Source: Cristatella mucedo
Taxonomy: Eukaryota > Bryozoa > Phylactolaemata > Cristatellidae
DNA length: 16,924 nucleotides
Assembly (NCBI GenBank): GCA_009760855.2
Contig: WPIO01000588.1
Coordinates: 5,001 to 21,924, forward strand
Direction: 5' to 3'
Position numbers and translations under genes: made by a program. The notes beneath the pieces were generated by a model. That model worked only from the letters and a program-made list of their open reading frames with translations. It was not told the origin of the DNA and searched no databases. This document shows positions 1 to 9,061 of the stretch, in pieces. Position 1 is the first letter of the stretch. Each line of letters starts with the position of its first letter.

Positions 1-40
1 TTCTGTCTACTCATGGGATTTCGAGATGTCAGCCTGTAGT

Positions 41-76
41 TATATAATTCGTTAGAAATATATAATTCGTTAAAAA
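41..76. repeat. Two tandem copies of an 18-bp AT-rich unit
   Basis: TATATAATTCGTTAGAAA at 41-58 is followed directly by TATATAATTCGTTAAAAA at 59-76, differing at one base. It is a short tandem duplication in otherwise unremarkable sequence. Confidence 0.8.
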
Positions 77-1250
77 GTTATAAATTAGTTAGTTTCAGAC
101 TTCAGGTGTTGAGGAACTGAAGGCACGCTCGACTTAGGATTAGATTTTGGTACACACATTTGAGCACAACTATATGACCCAATTCATAAGAAAGGATGAG
201 ACTGTGAGATGAGTGAGCATTGTGAGCCGGAGCTAAAGAAAGAAGGGACATTAAAGCGAGCATCAGGACCTTGAGAATCACTCGCGTATCTACCGCTATG
301 CGTTTGACTAATTTAAGTTCTAGCCTTTTTGATTGCTTCAGACTGTAAATATAAGCAACCAACGGTCATCCCAAGAGCCTGAAGTATGTCTCACTCAAAG
401 GTCGATTTCTCTTCACAATCTACACTCTCCCGCTCCCGGATTAATTACAAAGGCGATCTAAGCTTTCATTTGTATACAGATGACTGACAGCAATAGAACA
501 CGTTGACCCCCTTTGATCTTCGCTGTCTCCCACCCTATCCTAGATTCTGTGACCATCAGCGTCTGCCTCCTTCGAAGCTTGCAATGCCAAAATATCAATG
601 CTGGGTGGCTTGATGACAACGCGTGGAATTTCTTTCAAAATCTGAAACTCCATATATAAAGCTCTTATTTATGCATACAATGGAATGCGAATTCAATGAG
701 CGCTGTGGGTGCGGGGTGGGGGATTTGTCCTTCATGATAGTGCCGCTGGGTCCGAGATGCACCCACGTAGGTGATTTAGCTCACTCGATTACGATAAGTA
801 GCAACTTGCCTCGAGGTAGCAGCAATAATGAAGTCCTAGCGCTCGTCCAAAAACCTAGCTGAAAAACACCTGGAACAATAGTACGCCAAACTGGTTAGGT
901 GGCGGCCGCTTAGGCTTACGCTGTACCTTTACCTTCGAAAGTGTGTAACTGAATTCCCTTTCATTCACTTGCCACGTGTATTTAGCATTTGCATGGCCGA
1001 ATAAGTCACGCAGTCTGTGCTGATTGATTCCCGGGGCTGCATTCGATCAGTCTGGTTAAAAAATTCAACTAGATTAGGCACTATTTGCAAGCTCCCTTTT
1101 GCGATCCGAAGAGGTCGGCATGCACTCAGTACATTCTATCTGTCAAGCAGCAGCTTCATACAATCGTTGACTAGGCTAGCACGCTCTCTGGATCTTGGCC
1201 CTGTGCGTATGGTGCTTGTGCTTAGTGACCCCTGGCTGTGGGCTCGATTC
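77..1250. other. No recognisable gene or element
   Basis: The open frames here (up to 86 codons) show no domain, no biased composition and no convincing splice borders. I read the stretch as intronic or intergenic sequence leading into the minisatellite. Confidence 0.6.
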
Positions 1251-1505
1251 ATGCTGCAGGCGCTTTTTCAGTGCTGCAGGCGCTTTTTCAGTGCAGCAGG
1301 CGCTTTTTCAGAGCTGCAGGCGCTTTTTCAGTGCTGCAGGCGCTTTTTCAGTGCTGCAGGCGCTTTTTCAGTGCTGCGGGCGCTTTTTCAGTGCTGCGGG
1401 CGCTTTTTCAGTGCTGCGGGCGCTTTTTCAGTGCTGCGGGCGCTTTTTCAGTGCAGCAGGCGCATTTTCAGTGCTGCAGGCGCTTTTTCAGTGCTGCAGG
1501 CGCTT
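1251..1505 (+). repeat. 20-bp minisatellite, about 12.75 copies
   Basis: The unit GTGCTGCAGGCGCTTTTTCA is repeated head to tail without length change, 12 full units and a partial thirteenth. Variants are few: units 7-10 share A to G (GCGGG), units 3 and 11 read GTGCAGCAGG, unit 4 begins GAG, and unit 11 has CGCATTTTCA. Because 20 is not a multiple of 3, the array is open in all three forward frames, and each frame reads the same 20-residue peptide cycle (QALFQCCRRFFSAAGAFSVL) in rotation. Most units carry the PstI hexamer CTGCAG. The run of four identical GCGGG units indicates recent slippage or local conversion. I see no sign that it is translated. Confidence 0.95.
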
Positions 1506-1921
1506 CACGCGGCAGCTGTAGCCGCTACGGCTTTTACGCCGCTATATGAATAAAGCAGTTGAATCAGCTGATCATCAGTTGAAACTTTCAAATTTCCAGC
1601 AACCACACGTGCTGGGGTTTCACTGGTAAATGAAATAACTTAGGAACAAAGGCTCGGCAAGCTCTGTTGTTGCTTGCATAGACATAAATGCCATTGCTAG
1701 TGTACAGCTGCTACTCACAGCACGTCTATCTAGAGCCGCGAGTGTGGCGGTCAATGTTGCATAAATATGGGTAGGACGCTTACAGCTGTACGCAGATATG
1801 CGCACGTTTAATATAAAGTGTCATTTTTCAATTTACCAAAGTCGCGATATCTGTCCGACAGCTCGAAAATTCGAATGGTTCAAAGAGACACTAGTCAAAT
1901 TTCAAATAACATTAGAGTATT
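1506..1921. other. Unassigned sequence between minisatellite and LINE tail
   Basis: No coding signal or repeat is recognised. An AATAAA hexamer occurs just after the minisatellite (about 1549-1554), but nothing upstream supports a transcript ending there. Confidence 0.55.
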
Positions 1922-2003
1922 TATAATAATAATAATAATGCACTTGATAAAGCGCCCTCAGAGAACTCAATCTCTCTCTAGGCGCTTACACTCATGCAGC
2001 GCA
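1922..2003 (-). mobile_element. LINE family A 3' tail fragment
   Basis: In plus orientation this reads (AAT)n, then GCACTTGATAAAGCGCCCTC, then the AGAGAACTCAATCTCTCTCT segment and GGCGCTT. It is the reverse complement of the LINE family A 3' end. It matches 10140-10215 almost base for base (one substitution and one indel over about 60 bases). Only the last 80 or so bases of the element are present, the usual result of severe 5' truncation. It sits about 30 nt downstream of the donor of the CCP exon at 2035-2238, sense to that gene. Confidence 0.85.
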
Positions 2004-2034
2004 TGAATGGTCGAAAAAATACTGCAGGTCTTAC

Positions 2035-2238
2035 CTCGAAAGCATTGTAGCTTGCTGCTTCCAGCAGGGTTCCACGACCAAGACCCATCGCTCATGCAGA
2101 CTCCATTGCCGCTTGTTCCATAGACAGACGTGTAGCCGGCTGAGCAGCTGAGGGTTACAGCTGTGCTCGTTGCGTAGCTACTGCTTGGAGTTGGTGATGC
2201 CTGTGAGCTGTAACTGTTTAGCTGGATGGCCACGCAAT
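2035..2238 (-). CDS. Internal exon encoding one CCP (sushi) domain
   Basis: This is a 204-nt exon (68 codons) of a gene on the minus strand. Seen: a pyrimidine-rich acceptor ending TTTCTCAG at 2239-2240 and a donor GTAAGA just after position 2035. Both borders are phase 1, so the exon can be skipped or duplicated without shifting frame. The translation has four cysteines at residues 2, 32, 48 and 66, with LSCSAGY around the second, GVC before a DGSW motif, and a final LQC. This is the CCP pattern C-x-C-GY-C-W-C at the usual domain length of about 60 residues. CCP domains are extracellular beta-sandwich modules, disulphide-linked 1-3 and 2-4, found in complement regulators, selectins and many invertebrate adhesion proteins. 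The open frame runs past both borders only by chance. There is no signal peptide or membrane segment, so those must be in other exons. A serine/threonine-rich stretch (residues 9-26) sits between the first two cysteines. The specific gene cannot be named. Confidence 0.85.
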
Positions 2239-2343
2239 CTGAGAAATGGAAAGTCCACAACAGCCTGATTATCTTTCCGTCAAGCGAGAACTATTAGCTC
2301 GGCGCGGCGGCCGACTTTCTTCGCACGAGCTGGCACGGCTTAA

Positions 2344-2368
2344 ATCGCTCGGTGAAACCGTGAGCGAT
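2344..2368. repeat. Short hairpin-forming inverted repeat
   Basis: ATCGCTC at 2344-2350 and GAGCGAT at 2362-2368 are reverse complements, and GGT/ACC in the loop can extend the stem. It may be chance; no function is assigned. Confidence 0.4.
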
Positions 2369-2423
2369 CGATTCGCGCGTTAGCAGAGTGAAATTTAAAA
2401 TGTGAGTTCAGTTCTGCTTGTTT

Positions 2424-2464
2424 AAAAATTAGTTCTAACTAGCCCACAATCAGTTCTAATTTTT
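2424..2464. repeat. Inverted repeat, 9-bp perfect arms
   Basis: AAAAATTAG at 2424-2432 pairs with CTAATTTTT at 2456-2464 across a 23-nt loop. The arms overlap repeated AGTTCTAA words. No function is assigned. Confidence 0.5.
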
Positions 2465-2902
2465 GATCAGGTAGGCTTCGGTTTGCCTGTCACTTATTGC
2501 AGAATATAAAGCTTCAGGACGTTTAATGAAATGTTTAGCAAAACTTACTTGACCGAAATTGAAAGTAATTGGGGGCTATTTTAAATAAGCAGAACTGATA
2601 AGCAAATTAATGGCCGAGTTTTGGAATTTACAAGATGCAAAGCTACACTGAAAATGAAGCTTTTTAAAAGTCACAAGCATCCACCTCAACACGCTTCACG
2701 CTGGTACCTCGATCTACCAAGGTTCAACAAGTTGGGATGCAAGTCGTATGCGATGTTGCAATCGGTAAGTTTTGTATATGTGGATATTTCGCTTCCGGTT
2801 TACATCCCGGTTAGACACGGTTTGCGTGGTCATTTTTTCTTTACGTTGAAGTCTTTAGAACTTCCGATATTGTTTCTCGTGTGCTTGTGTCTGAAAAGTA
2901 TC

Positions 2903-2922
2903 GTCATCAAATATTTGATGAC
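2903..2922. repeat. Perfect 20-bp palindrome
   Basis: GTCATCAAATATTTGATGAC equals its own reverse complement over all 20 bases, with no spacer. Symmetry stops at both outer bases. It could be a binding site for a dimeric factor, a cruciform-prone site or chance. Confidence 0.9.
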
Positions 2923-3224
2923 CAATTTTATACAAGTATTATCTCGACTTTCCCCCATTGATAAAATCCCATACACCCACATAGACAAAGGAACCTTGAA
3001 AATAGTGAACGCTTCAGGGCGGAGCATCAGTTTCGTTGCATGTGTACCGCGTACGCCGACACCGGTGCACATCGCATCTGGAACTCCTGGCCTGGACGGC
3101 CAGCGGCTCTCTCGCCAAGATTAGCTATTCGAAGCGAATCCTTGGCTCGAGCGAACCTGGTCTCTTTTTTAAAGCGCAGGCGCTGCGCATTCTCAGCACT
3201 TGGATTAAAATGCGTTCCGTACGC

Positions 3225-3570
3225 TGCTCGCGCTTATAATTGGGCCGGCTCGCCACGCGTGTCGGCGTTCTGCGTCGAGGCCCCCAACGCTCGCGCGTCC
3301 GTTGGGCCTTGCCGTGCGGCAGCTGCAGCACGGCGGCGGCGAGGTCACTGCATGGCGTGCTCACACTAGTCGCGCCAGAGCCGCGAGCGGGACGAACTCG
3401 CTGGGCGCGGTCGAAGCGTCGGTCAGGACGAGCCCGTCTGCGGGAAAGCTTATCGCGTTCGTAGATGGCGGGCGCTCGCCTTGTCAGAGACCAGAGGGCT
3501 CTCCGTGTTGAGGACACAGACGGGTCGGCCGTGCAGATGCCTGTGTGGGGAGGAGCTCTATTCGCGTAGG
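3225..3570. other. GC- and CpG-rich island
   Basis: Composition shifts from AT-rich flanks to clearly GC-rich sequence with many CG dinucleotides. Several overlapping frames stay open as a result, including 156 codons on the minus strand and 109 on the plus strand. Their translations are Arg/Ala-rich low-information sequence with no recognised domain, as expected from composition. Options are a CpG island promoter with a first exon, a decayed GC-rich repeat, or an unrecognised exon. I cannot choose between them. Confidence 0.5.
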
Positions 3571-3615
3571 ACGCTGGCAGGCTAGGAATTGTCATTAGGC
3601 AAACGATTTTTGCCG

Positions 3616-3760
3616 TTCTGGTTCGGTCCAGTGGTTAAGGTGCTCGCCTCAACCAAGGTCAAGGTGAAAGTATTTGACGACTGAGATTGTGGGACTCGAG
3701 CCCCGCCCGAATAGAGATTAAGCCTCCCTCTTAGGGCGCTCTACAAATGAAATATATTTT
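3616..3760 (+). mobile_element. tRNA-derived SINE with LINE-like 3' tail (copy 1)
   Basis: The head has a tRNA-like A box, GGTCCAGTGGTTAAGG (about 3625-3640), followed by GTGCTCGCC. A B-box-like GACTCGAGCC lies at 3693-3702, the arrangement of an internal RNA polymerase III promoter. The 3' part reads TTAGGGCGCTCTACAAATGA followed by an AT-rich end, matching the tail of the SINE at 5540-5685 and resembling the family A LINE tail (GGGCGCTTTATCAAGTG). A shared internal block (GTGAAGCGCC in the other copy) is missing, so this copy is diverged or internally deleted. It is not a functional tRNA gene because the cloverleaf arms do not pair. Confidence 0.75.
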
Positions 3761-5539
3761 GATGCAGCTCTGCTTCAATCAGTTGCAATGACGCTGCTGT
3801 GGCATTCGCTATTATTACCCGCCTTAAAGGTGTGCAAGGCAAAATATATAATTTTTATCAATTATTAATTTTAATTATTAATTAATGATTTAATAATTCA
3901 TTTATAAGGATATCAGTTTTTCTAAATCTGACACTTACTTAAGCGTAAGCAGAGTTTAGAATAGCATGGCCAGAAATAATATCAGACTTTGACACGTCGG
4001 AAAGGTCAAGGACGGCAGAGCTAGTTGCTCTCCACCTTCATGACCTGGGCTGTCCCCAATTATAAATTCAATAATTTCCACTATGCATGACTACAATTCA
4101 TTGGCGACTTAAGAACAGAAGGTATCTTCGCGTTGCTTAGACAGATGCTGAGTGCAGGCATTGAAATTTCATTGCATCAATTCAGCCGCCGATAACCGCC
4201 AAGCCCGGACCTCGAGCCGTTTTGAATTTACGGCAGTCTGCTGCGAGCGCTTAGGTGTGCTCGACGGAGCTTTTCCGTAGGTCTTACTGATGGACGTCTA
4301 TTTTAAAGTAACAACGAGTCGCCGTCTCATTAGCTGGCCGGCTAGTTTAATTGTTCGCTTCGACTTTCACCTTTTACAGTGGCGCTCATCGGGCTCTCCC
4401 TAGACCGTACAAAAGCGGCCAGCGAGCATCGTTACGCCCACACACCAGCGCCGGAAGTTCAGCTGCGGTTACGTAGTGCAGCGCAGGCGACAGTGAGGAC
4501 GACAGTCCTAGACGACGCGCCCTAATCTGTACGCTAGCTGGCGGCTGCGAGGAGCGGCAGTTGCATTTAGCGTTCGCAGTGCGGCACGCTTCGCTTGGGA
4601 GCTTTTTCATGTTACAGCTATCACTTGCCGACCGCTACAGCTACAGCGAGTCGCGCTTCCAGCACGACAGCGATGCGTGGGATCGACACCGACGTTGCAG
4701 TGAGCGAGTCATTCTTCGCGGCGGCGGTAGAGGGACCGAGCGCCTATTGAACCGTATAATATATTTTTCTGAAGACCCCTGTTGTATACAGTATACAACA
4801 GGATTTTGTATAATTCAACTGCATTTTTCTTAAACTTGAGAGCATCAATTGAGTAATCATTGAAATCAGTTGCATTCAATCATTGAGAATCACTTTATTG
4901 ACTCAGCTTTCTCAAAGTCTCCGAAGCGTTTCCAGATAGGGCCCTTCTCTCTCGTCATCGCGATTGACTGCGGCGAGCCAACAAGTCCGACGATAGCCGC
5001 CGGCAGCGTCGGAACGGGGCGGTTAGGCAAGATGGGTTACGGGGTACGGGAAAGGGCCACGGGAGGGCGATGAGAGTCACGTGACTAGACAGACCTCAAA
5101 CGGCGCGTTACAAGAAAGGGCCACAGGCCACAAAGCAATTAAGCAGTCCCCGACTACTCAGCAGTCGGTGCTAGAATATATAGAATCATATAGTATAATT
5201 CATTTTTGGGCTGTATTAAATAGCTGTTTTAAACACCTATGTATACAACACCATTGAAACATACAGATCGATACGAGCTCCTCGACTGGCAATCGAGCTA
5301 CGGATATATAGTTACGAAAACTTCGCTCATTCTAAACTGGCTTTCAAGCAAAAAACTGGTGGAAATCAAATTGGACGACGGAAATGCATCGAAAAAAGCA
5401 ATTTTTACTAAATATGAAAGCCATATGACAATTTAGTGTCGATTTATGCGCATATTATCACGCTCCTGCCTATCCTAAAATATTCACTTTGGGCGTAGGT
5501 CTTTCACAAATCTGCACTACTAGCAAACTTATATGATAT
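3761..5539. other. Gene-poor stretch between the two SINEs
   Basis: An AT-rich low-complexity block of TTAATTATTAATT-type words occupies about 3842-3905. A moderately GC-rich part follows at about 4380-4740. No open frame here (up to 90 codons) shows a recognised domain. The plus-strand frame near 4960-5010 contains IDCGEPTSPT, which resembles the start of a CCP domain but lacks the remaining cysteines and a clear acceptor. Confidence 0.5.
4778..4802. repeat. Perfect inverted repeat, 12-bp arms, 1-nt centre
   Basis: CCTGTTGTATAC (4778-4789) and GTATACAACAGG (4791-4802) are exact reverse complements separated by a single A. Such a long perfect near-palindrome is unlikely by chance at any given site. 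It could form a cruciform, be a dimeric binding site, or be a scar of a palindromic mobile element. Confidence 0.9.
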
Positions 5540-5685
5540 AAAAAGTATAATTCATTTGTATAGCGCTCTAAGAGAACTTAACCTGTATTTAGGCGCTTCA
5601 CATTTGCCACGGTGCTCGAGCCTACGACCTCGGCCAGACCTAGGTCGGGCGAGCACTTTAACCACTGGGTCAAACCGCCAGGTCC
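5540..5685 (-). mobile_element. tRNA-derived SINE with LINE-like 3' tail (copy 2)
   Basis: Read on the minus strand, the head TTGACCCAGTGGTTAAAGTG (A box, about 5655-5674) is followed by GTGCTCGCC. A B-box-like GGCTCGAGCAC lies at about 5612-5622, and the 3' region spans 5542-5607. The 3' region aligns with the family A LINE tail across its length: GCAAATGT, AAGCGCCTA, AGTTCTCT, a GCGCT block and an ATGAATTATA end, roughly three quarters identical by eye. The head matches the SINE at 3616-3760, so both belong to one family. A shared 3' end is the known basis for tRNA SINEs using the enzyme of a partner LINE. Confidence 0.8.
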
Positions 5686-6475
5686 CAGCTATAGAGCACG
5701 TGTTTGCGGAAACTAAGCAAATTAAAAAGCCTGGCCCGTTGCAGCAAAAGAATTTTTAACTATCACTCCAACCATTTCATGCATATGCGCACTGATGCCT
5801 TATCATCGCTGTAAATGTTCTAATTGTGTGAGGCTGTATAGGGGTGGGCATCTGCAGACCTATGCGCCTTCCCTAGCTAATGAGACGCAGCGAGTGCTAT
5901 TTCACTTGCTCACTCGTTTATTCGGCCGTGCATATATATAAATAATGCAGCCACGTCTTGCTACATCTTGCACCCACCTTATCCAGCAATTGGTGAGCCC
6001 TATTTGCATAAGCAGCATTAGTTTAGCATCCTATAGCATTTCCTTTGAAAATAGTTCATTACTTACGCAATTTTTACACCGTGTACCAGAACTCCGACAT
6101 TCTGTCTCCCAAGCTCAGCTAAGTGCTCCGCGGATCTCAAATTATTGAACGCATTTCTTGAATTCCTATGAAATGGTACTACTTGCGTGAGGCTAAATAT
6201 TCTGTCCAACTAAAAGTTGATGCTATTTCTACACAGTAGTTTATTTACAATAAGTGTTTGCTCTAACTTTCTGTCGTCGTCGATACTTTCCTCTCGCTTT
6301 ATGGATCGGTCTACGACTGGGCCAGCTTGCGAGAAACCAGCATCGATACTGACCATTATTACAGGAGCTATCAGAGAGGAGAGTACAATAGTGATTCTTA
6401 AGACAGTCAGCCGTAGTCAAGCGCAGGGGCGCAAAAAGCTGCATGATCAAATGGTTGGTAGTAACGTCCGGGTGT
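5686..6475. other. No recognisable gene or element
   Basis: Frames of up to 91 codons are present on both strands without domain signatures. Weak similarity to the LINE family A 3' end may continue left from 6476 to about 6440, but it is too eroded to place a boundary. Confidence 0.5.
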
Positions 6476-8350
6476 CAACAAACACCACGTGATTGAGGTA
6501 ACATGCATAGTGTCAATATGTAAAATGGTTTGCGGGAGCATGCATAGTGTCGTTGAGCATAAGCATGCACAGGACAGGTCACAAGGGCCTACTAAATTAT
6601 GTGAGAAAATAATGTGATGTTTTTAGCTTCTTTTTTAAATGTTATCAAATCGGGGGATGTCGTAACGTCAGTCAGGAATGAGTTTCGGGCGTCAGGAGCA
6701 TACGAAATATTGCACTGTCTCAAAAAGATTTGAAGTTTGCACTAGGTATAGCTATACGATTTGAGTCAGAAAAGTGGGTGGTACGATGCCTAGCCTGGTA
6801 GGGAAGTAGTTCTCATAAGAAGGCTGGAGTCAGAGAATGGAGGGACCTAAAAATCAGTGACAGATTCTTGAAGTCAATACGCTGCTTGAATGGGATCCAG
6901 TGCAGGTCGGCGAAAAGTCGTTTGATGTGGCAACTGCAACGCTCATGACAGTCAAGAATAGCAGCAGAGTTTTGTAAGAACTGTGAGCGCCTGACTGCAT
7001 GGGGCGGTAGATGACCAGCTAGCAGTGAGTTACAGAAGCGGAGAAGGGATGTCACAAATGCATGGACCAATTTGAATATATTACCCCTGTATACGCAGGC
7101 CCAAATTTTAGCTGTTACGAAGCTTAAAGTTGGCAGACTTGACATTACCGGTTGGGTCGGCTAGTTAACGACCACTTTGAAACGGGACGAATAGACTTCG
7201 TGCAGTTGCTTCAGGAGATATGCTGGCAGAGCCGATTTTGATCGTTCAGTTTTTCCATTTCTATATTGCACTTAACTTGCCCATAACTAGTAAGTTGATT
7301 TTATTGTCATTCAATTTAAGAAAGTTTGCTTCCATCTATGTGCGGATGGATGTCAGCCGTACATGCAGCAAGAGAAGTGAGAGAATAAGACGTGCTTGAG
7401 GGCTCGGAGGAGTCAAAGCATAAGTACAGCTGTCGGCCATCTGCAAAAAAATGGAAGCCTAGATTGTGCTTAGCTATCACATCATTAAGAGAGAATGTTA
7501 ATTGTGAAAATTAGCGGACCAAGTACAGAGCCCTGAGGTACCCCGTACTTAAGAAATTATTCGGATGGTCGTGCCCGTTTACATCAATACTCTGAAGTCT
7601 ACCACTGTGATAGGAGCTTAATAAGTGCATCGCAGTGCTATTGATGCCCAATTGAGAAGAGAACTGCTCAAGAAGGATTTGGTAGTCAATCGTACTAAAT
7701 GTTGTCGAAAGATAAAGGAAAACAAGCAGAGAAACTTGACTTAGGTCTGCATTCCTGAGACATTTTTTTATGTTCATTTTATTTGTTTATCAAGCATGAT
7801 ATGACTCAGCATTCAATTGCATTTCCCTTTGCAGCAAATGTAAAGCGCCTAGAGAGAGATTGAGTTCTCTGAGGGCGCTTTATCAAGTGCATTAGTATTA
7901 TTATTATTGTTATATACCAGAAGCAATGCTGGCTCGGTGGAGATAGTGGCTCTTGAACCAGAATGAAACTTACTTGCTAGGTTTAAGTTTCAATTTATGG
8001 GTTCAGCTGGTCCGCTACATCATGTTCCAGTGTCTTTGATAGGAACAGCAGTGACTGGGCCATGATTGTTCAAGCTTGCTTGACCTAGTTCTAGTGCTTC
8101 TTTTTTAAGTAGAGGTCTGACTGCAGCCACTTTGAAAGCAGGAAGAAGAAAACCAGAGGCTAAAGACACATTTATTATCTTAGTTTTTGCATGGCAGCAG
8201 CAGATATATGCATCGCATATGTAGGACAGTGAGAATTGGGTCTAGCAGGCTAGTAGTCTTATTTGACTGAATGGTACATTTAAGGGCCAGGTCACTCTTG
8301 GTCGTCTTGAATACAGACATTGAGGAGCTGCGAGGAAAAGCCCTTGCATT
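6476..8350 (-). pseudogene. Decayed LINE family A copy (CR1/L2-type reverse transcriptase)
   Basis: On the minus strand the order is that of a CR1/L2-type ORF2. From about 8350 down: KTTSLLDPILTV, then INVSLASGF and VAAVRPLLKK (8070-8170), FHSGSRATISTEPALLLV (about 7914-7970), then LVFLYLSTTFSTIDY and LQSIDVNGHD (7560-7740). After these come a frame-shifted GVPQGSVLGP-type box near 7530, FHFFADGRQLYL (about 7425-7460), and LVHAFVTS, FADLHWIPFKQRIDF and RSLHSLTPAFL (6813-7080). Catalytic residues are gone: the box A aspartates are Tyr and Ser, and the usual YADD is FADG. Stops and frameshifts are frequent, so this copy is old and dead. A plus-strand tail of the same family interrupts it at about 7780-7913. 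The 3' end at 6476 is eroded and lacks the (ATT)n tail. The 5' limit is approximate. Confidence 0.85.
7780..7913 (+). mobile_element. Nested LINE family A 3' tail, inserted in the older copy
   Basis: This plus-oriented fragment carries the family tail: GCAAATGTAAAGCGCCTAGA, then the GAGTTCTCTGAGGGCGCTTT segment, then TATCAAGTGCATTA and (TTA)n ending near 7910. It splits the minus-strand reverse transcriptase frame: STEPALLLV ends at about 7914 and the frame resumes as KKCLRNADLS near 7765. Only about 130 bases of the element's 3' end were inserted. No clear target-site duplication is visible beyond a possible ATAA. Confidence 0.85.
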
Positions 8351-8832
8351 CTCTCCTCCCTTGAAGTGCCACCTTGTTACATTGGTTCACTGGGAAAAGA
8401 CATATCGGTTGCTGTCGTGAGAGAACATGCAGGAGACTGACAGTGTTGAGAGTGCTCGCTAAATATAGCTGCAATTTACGTTAATGGAATAAGGATGGCG
8501 GGCGGAAGAAGCTCAATCAACAGCACCCAGTAACTGTTACAGCAGAGCGGCTCCCACCCACTCCTCGTAGGAGTCGCTTGAAGACTTGCTTATTTAAACG
8601 CAATAGCTGCCGAAAGTTTTCTATTACAAATAAATTTCACACCGCAAATACTGGCTTGAATAACAGCAGTTGCTAATCCAAGTTACGATATTTCTCACTC
8701 GTTACAAATGAGCATGAATATTTCTCAGCTGCTGTGATAACATAGTTTACGGTGGGCCTGGGGAACAAAAATATTGCTAAGGTAATATCAAATTTCAAAG
8801 CTAACATTAAATAAAGTTCCATTGTATTAGAA

Positions 8833-8851
8833 AATAGTATAATATACTATT
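8833..8851. repeat. AT-rich palindrome, 9-bp arms
   Basis: AATAGTATA, a single A, then TATACTATT form an exact inverted repeat. The AT-rich composition makes chance more plausible than for the palindrome at 4778-4802. Confidence 0.7.
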
Positions 8852-9061
8852 ATTATAATGGCAAACAATTCAATACGTTGTCATTTTCATCGGAGTAAAA
8901 ATTATAAAAGGGTGTGTATCTATCAAACACTCGCCACGGACTTGCACAGTCCGCGATCCACACAATTCGGTCAGACTATGTATTCCGGAAGTGCTCTTAA
9001 AACTTAAAACTTAACAACCAAACGGCCCCACAAGTACGGAAATCCTATAGATACTGTAAAT

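Larger units (their letters stand above)
2239..3224. other. Presumed intron or intergenic stretch with palindromes
   Basis: This is upstream (minus-strand sense) of the CCP exon at 2035-2238. A plus-strand frame from 2621 passes over a donor-like ATCGGTAAGTTT at about 2763-2774, but its translation matches no family I know, so I do not call an exon. Confidence 0.5.

Noticed and set aside
1251-1505. CRISPR array
   Set aside because: Units are contiguous with no unique spacers, and the setting is a eukaryotic genome.
1017-1553. 178-codon plus-strand frame (and two overlapping ones) as a repeat protein
   Set aside because: The openness comes from the stop-free 20-bp unit in every frame. The unique flanks show no coding signature.
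1549-1554. AATAAA as a polyadenylation signal
   Set aside because: No supported exon or transcript lies upstream. The hexamer is common by chance.
3125-3595. 156-codon minus-strand frame in the GC-rich island
   Set aside because: Long frames occur here in several phases on both strands because stop codons are rare in GC-rich DNA. The translation is Arg/Pro/Ala-rich without a domain.
3616-3705. Functional tRNA gene
   Set aside because: A- and B-box-like sequences are present, but the arms do not form a cloverleaf, the box spacing is too long and a LINE-like tail follows. It is a SINE.
6476-7913. Twin-priming inversion: an inverted LINE body followed by its sense-oriented 3' tail
   Set aside because: The body and tail look complementary, but minus-strand reverse transcriptase sequence continues beyond the tail (7914-8350) and joins the body in the normal protein order. 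A nested insertion explains this better.
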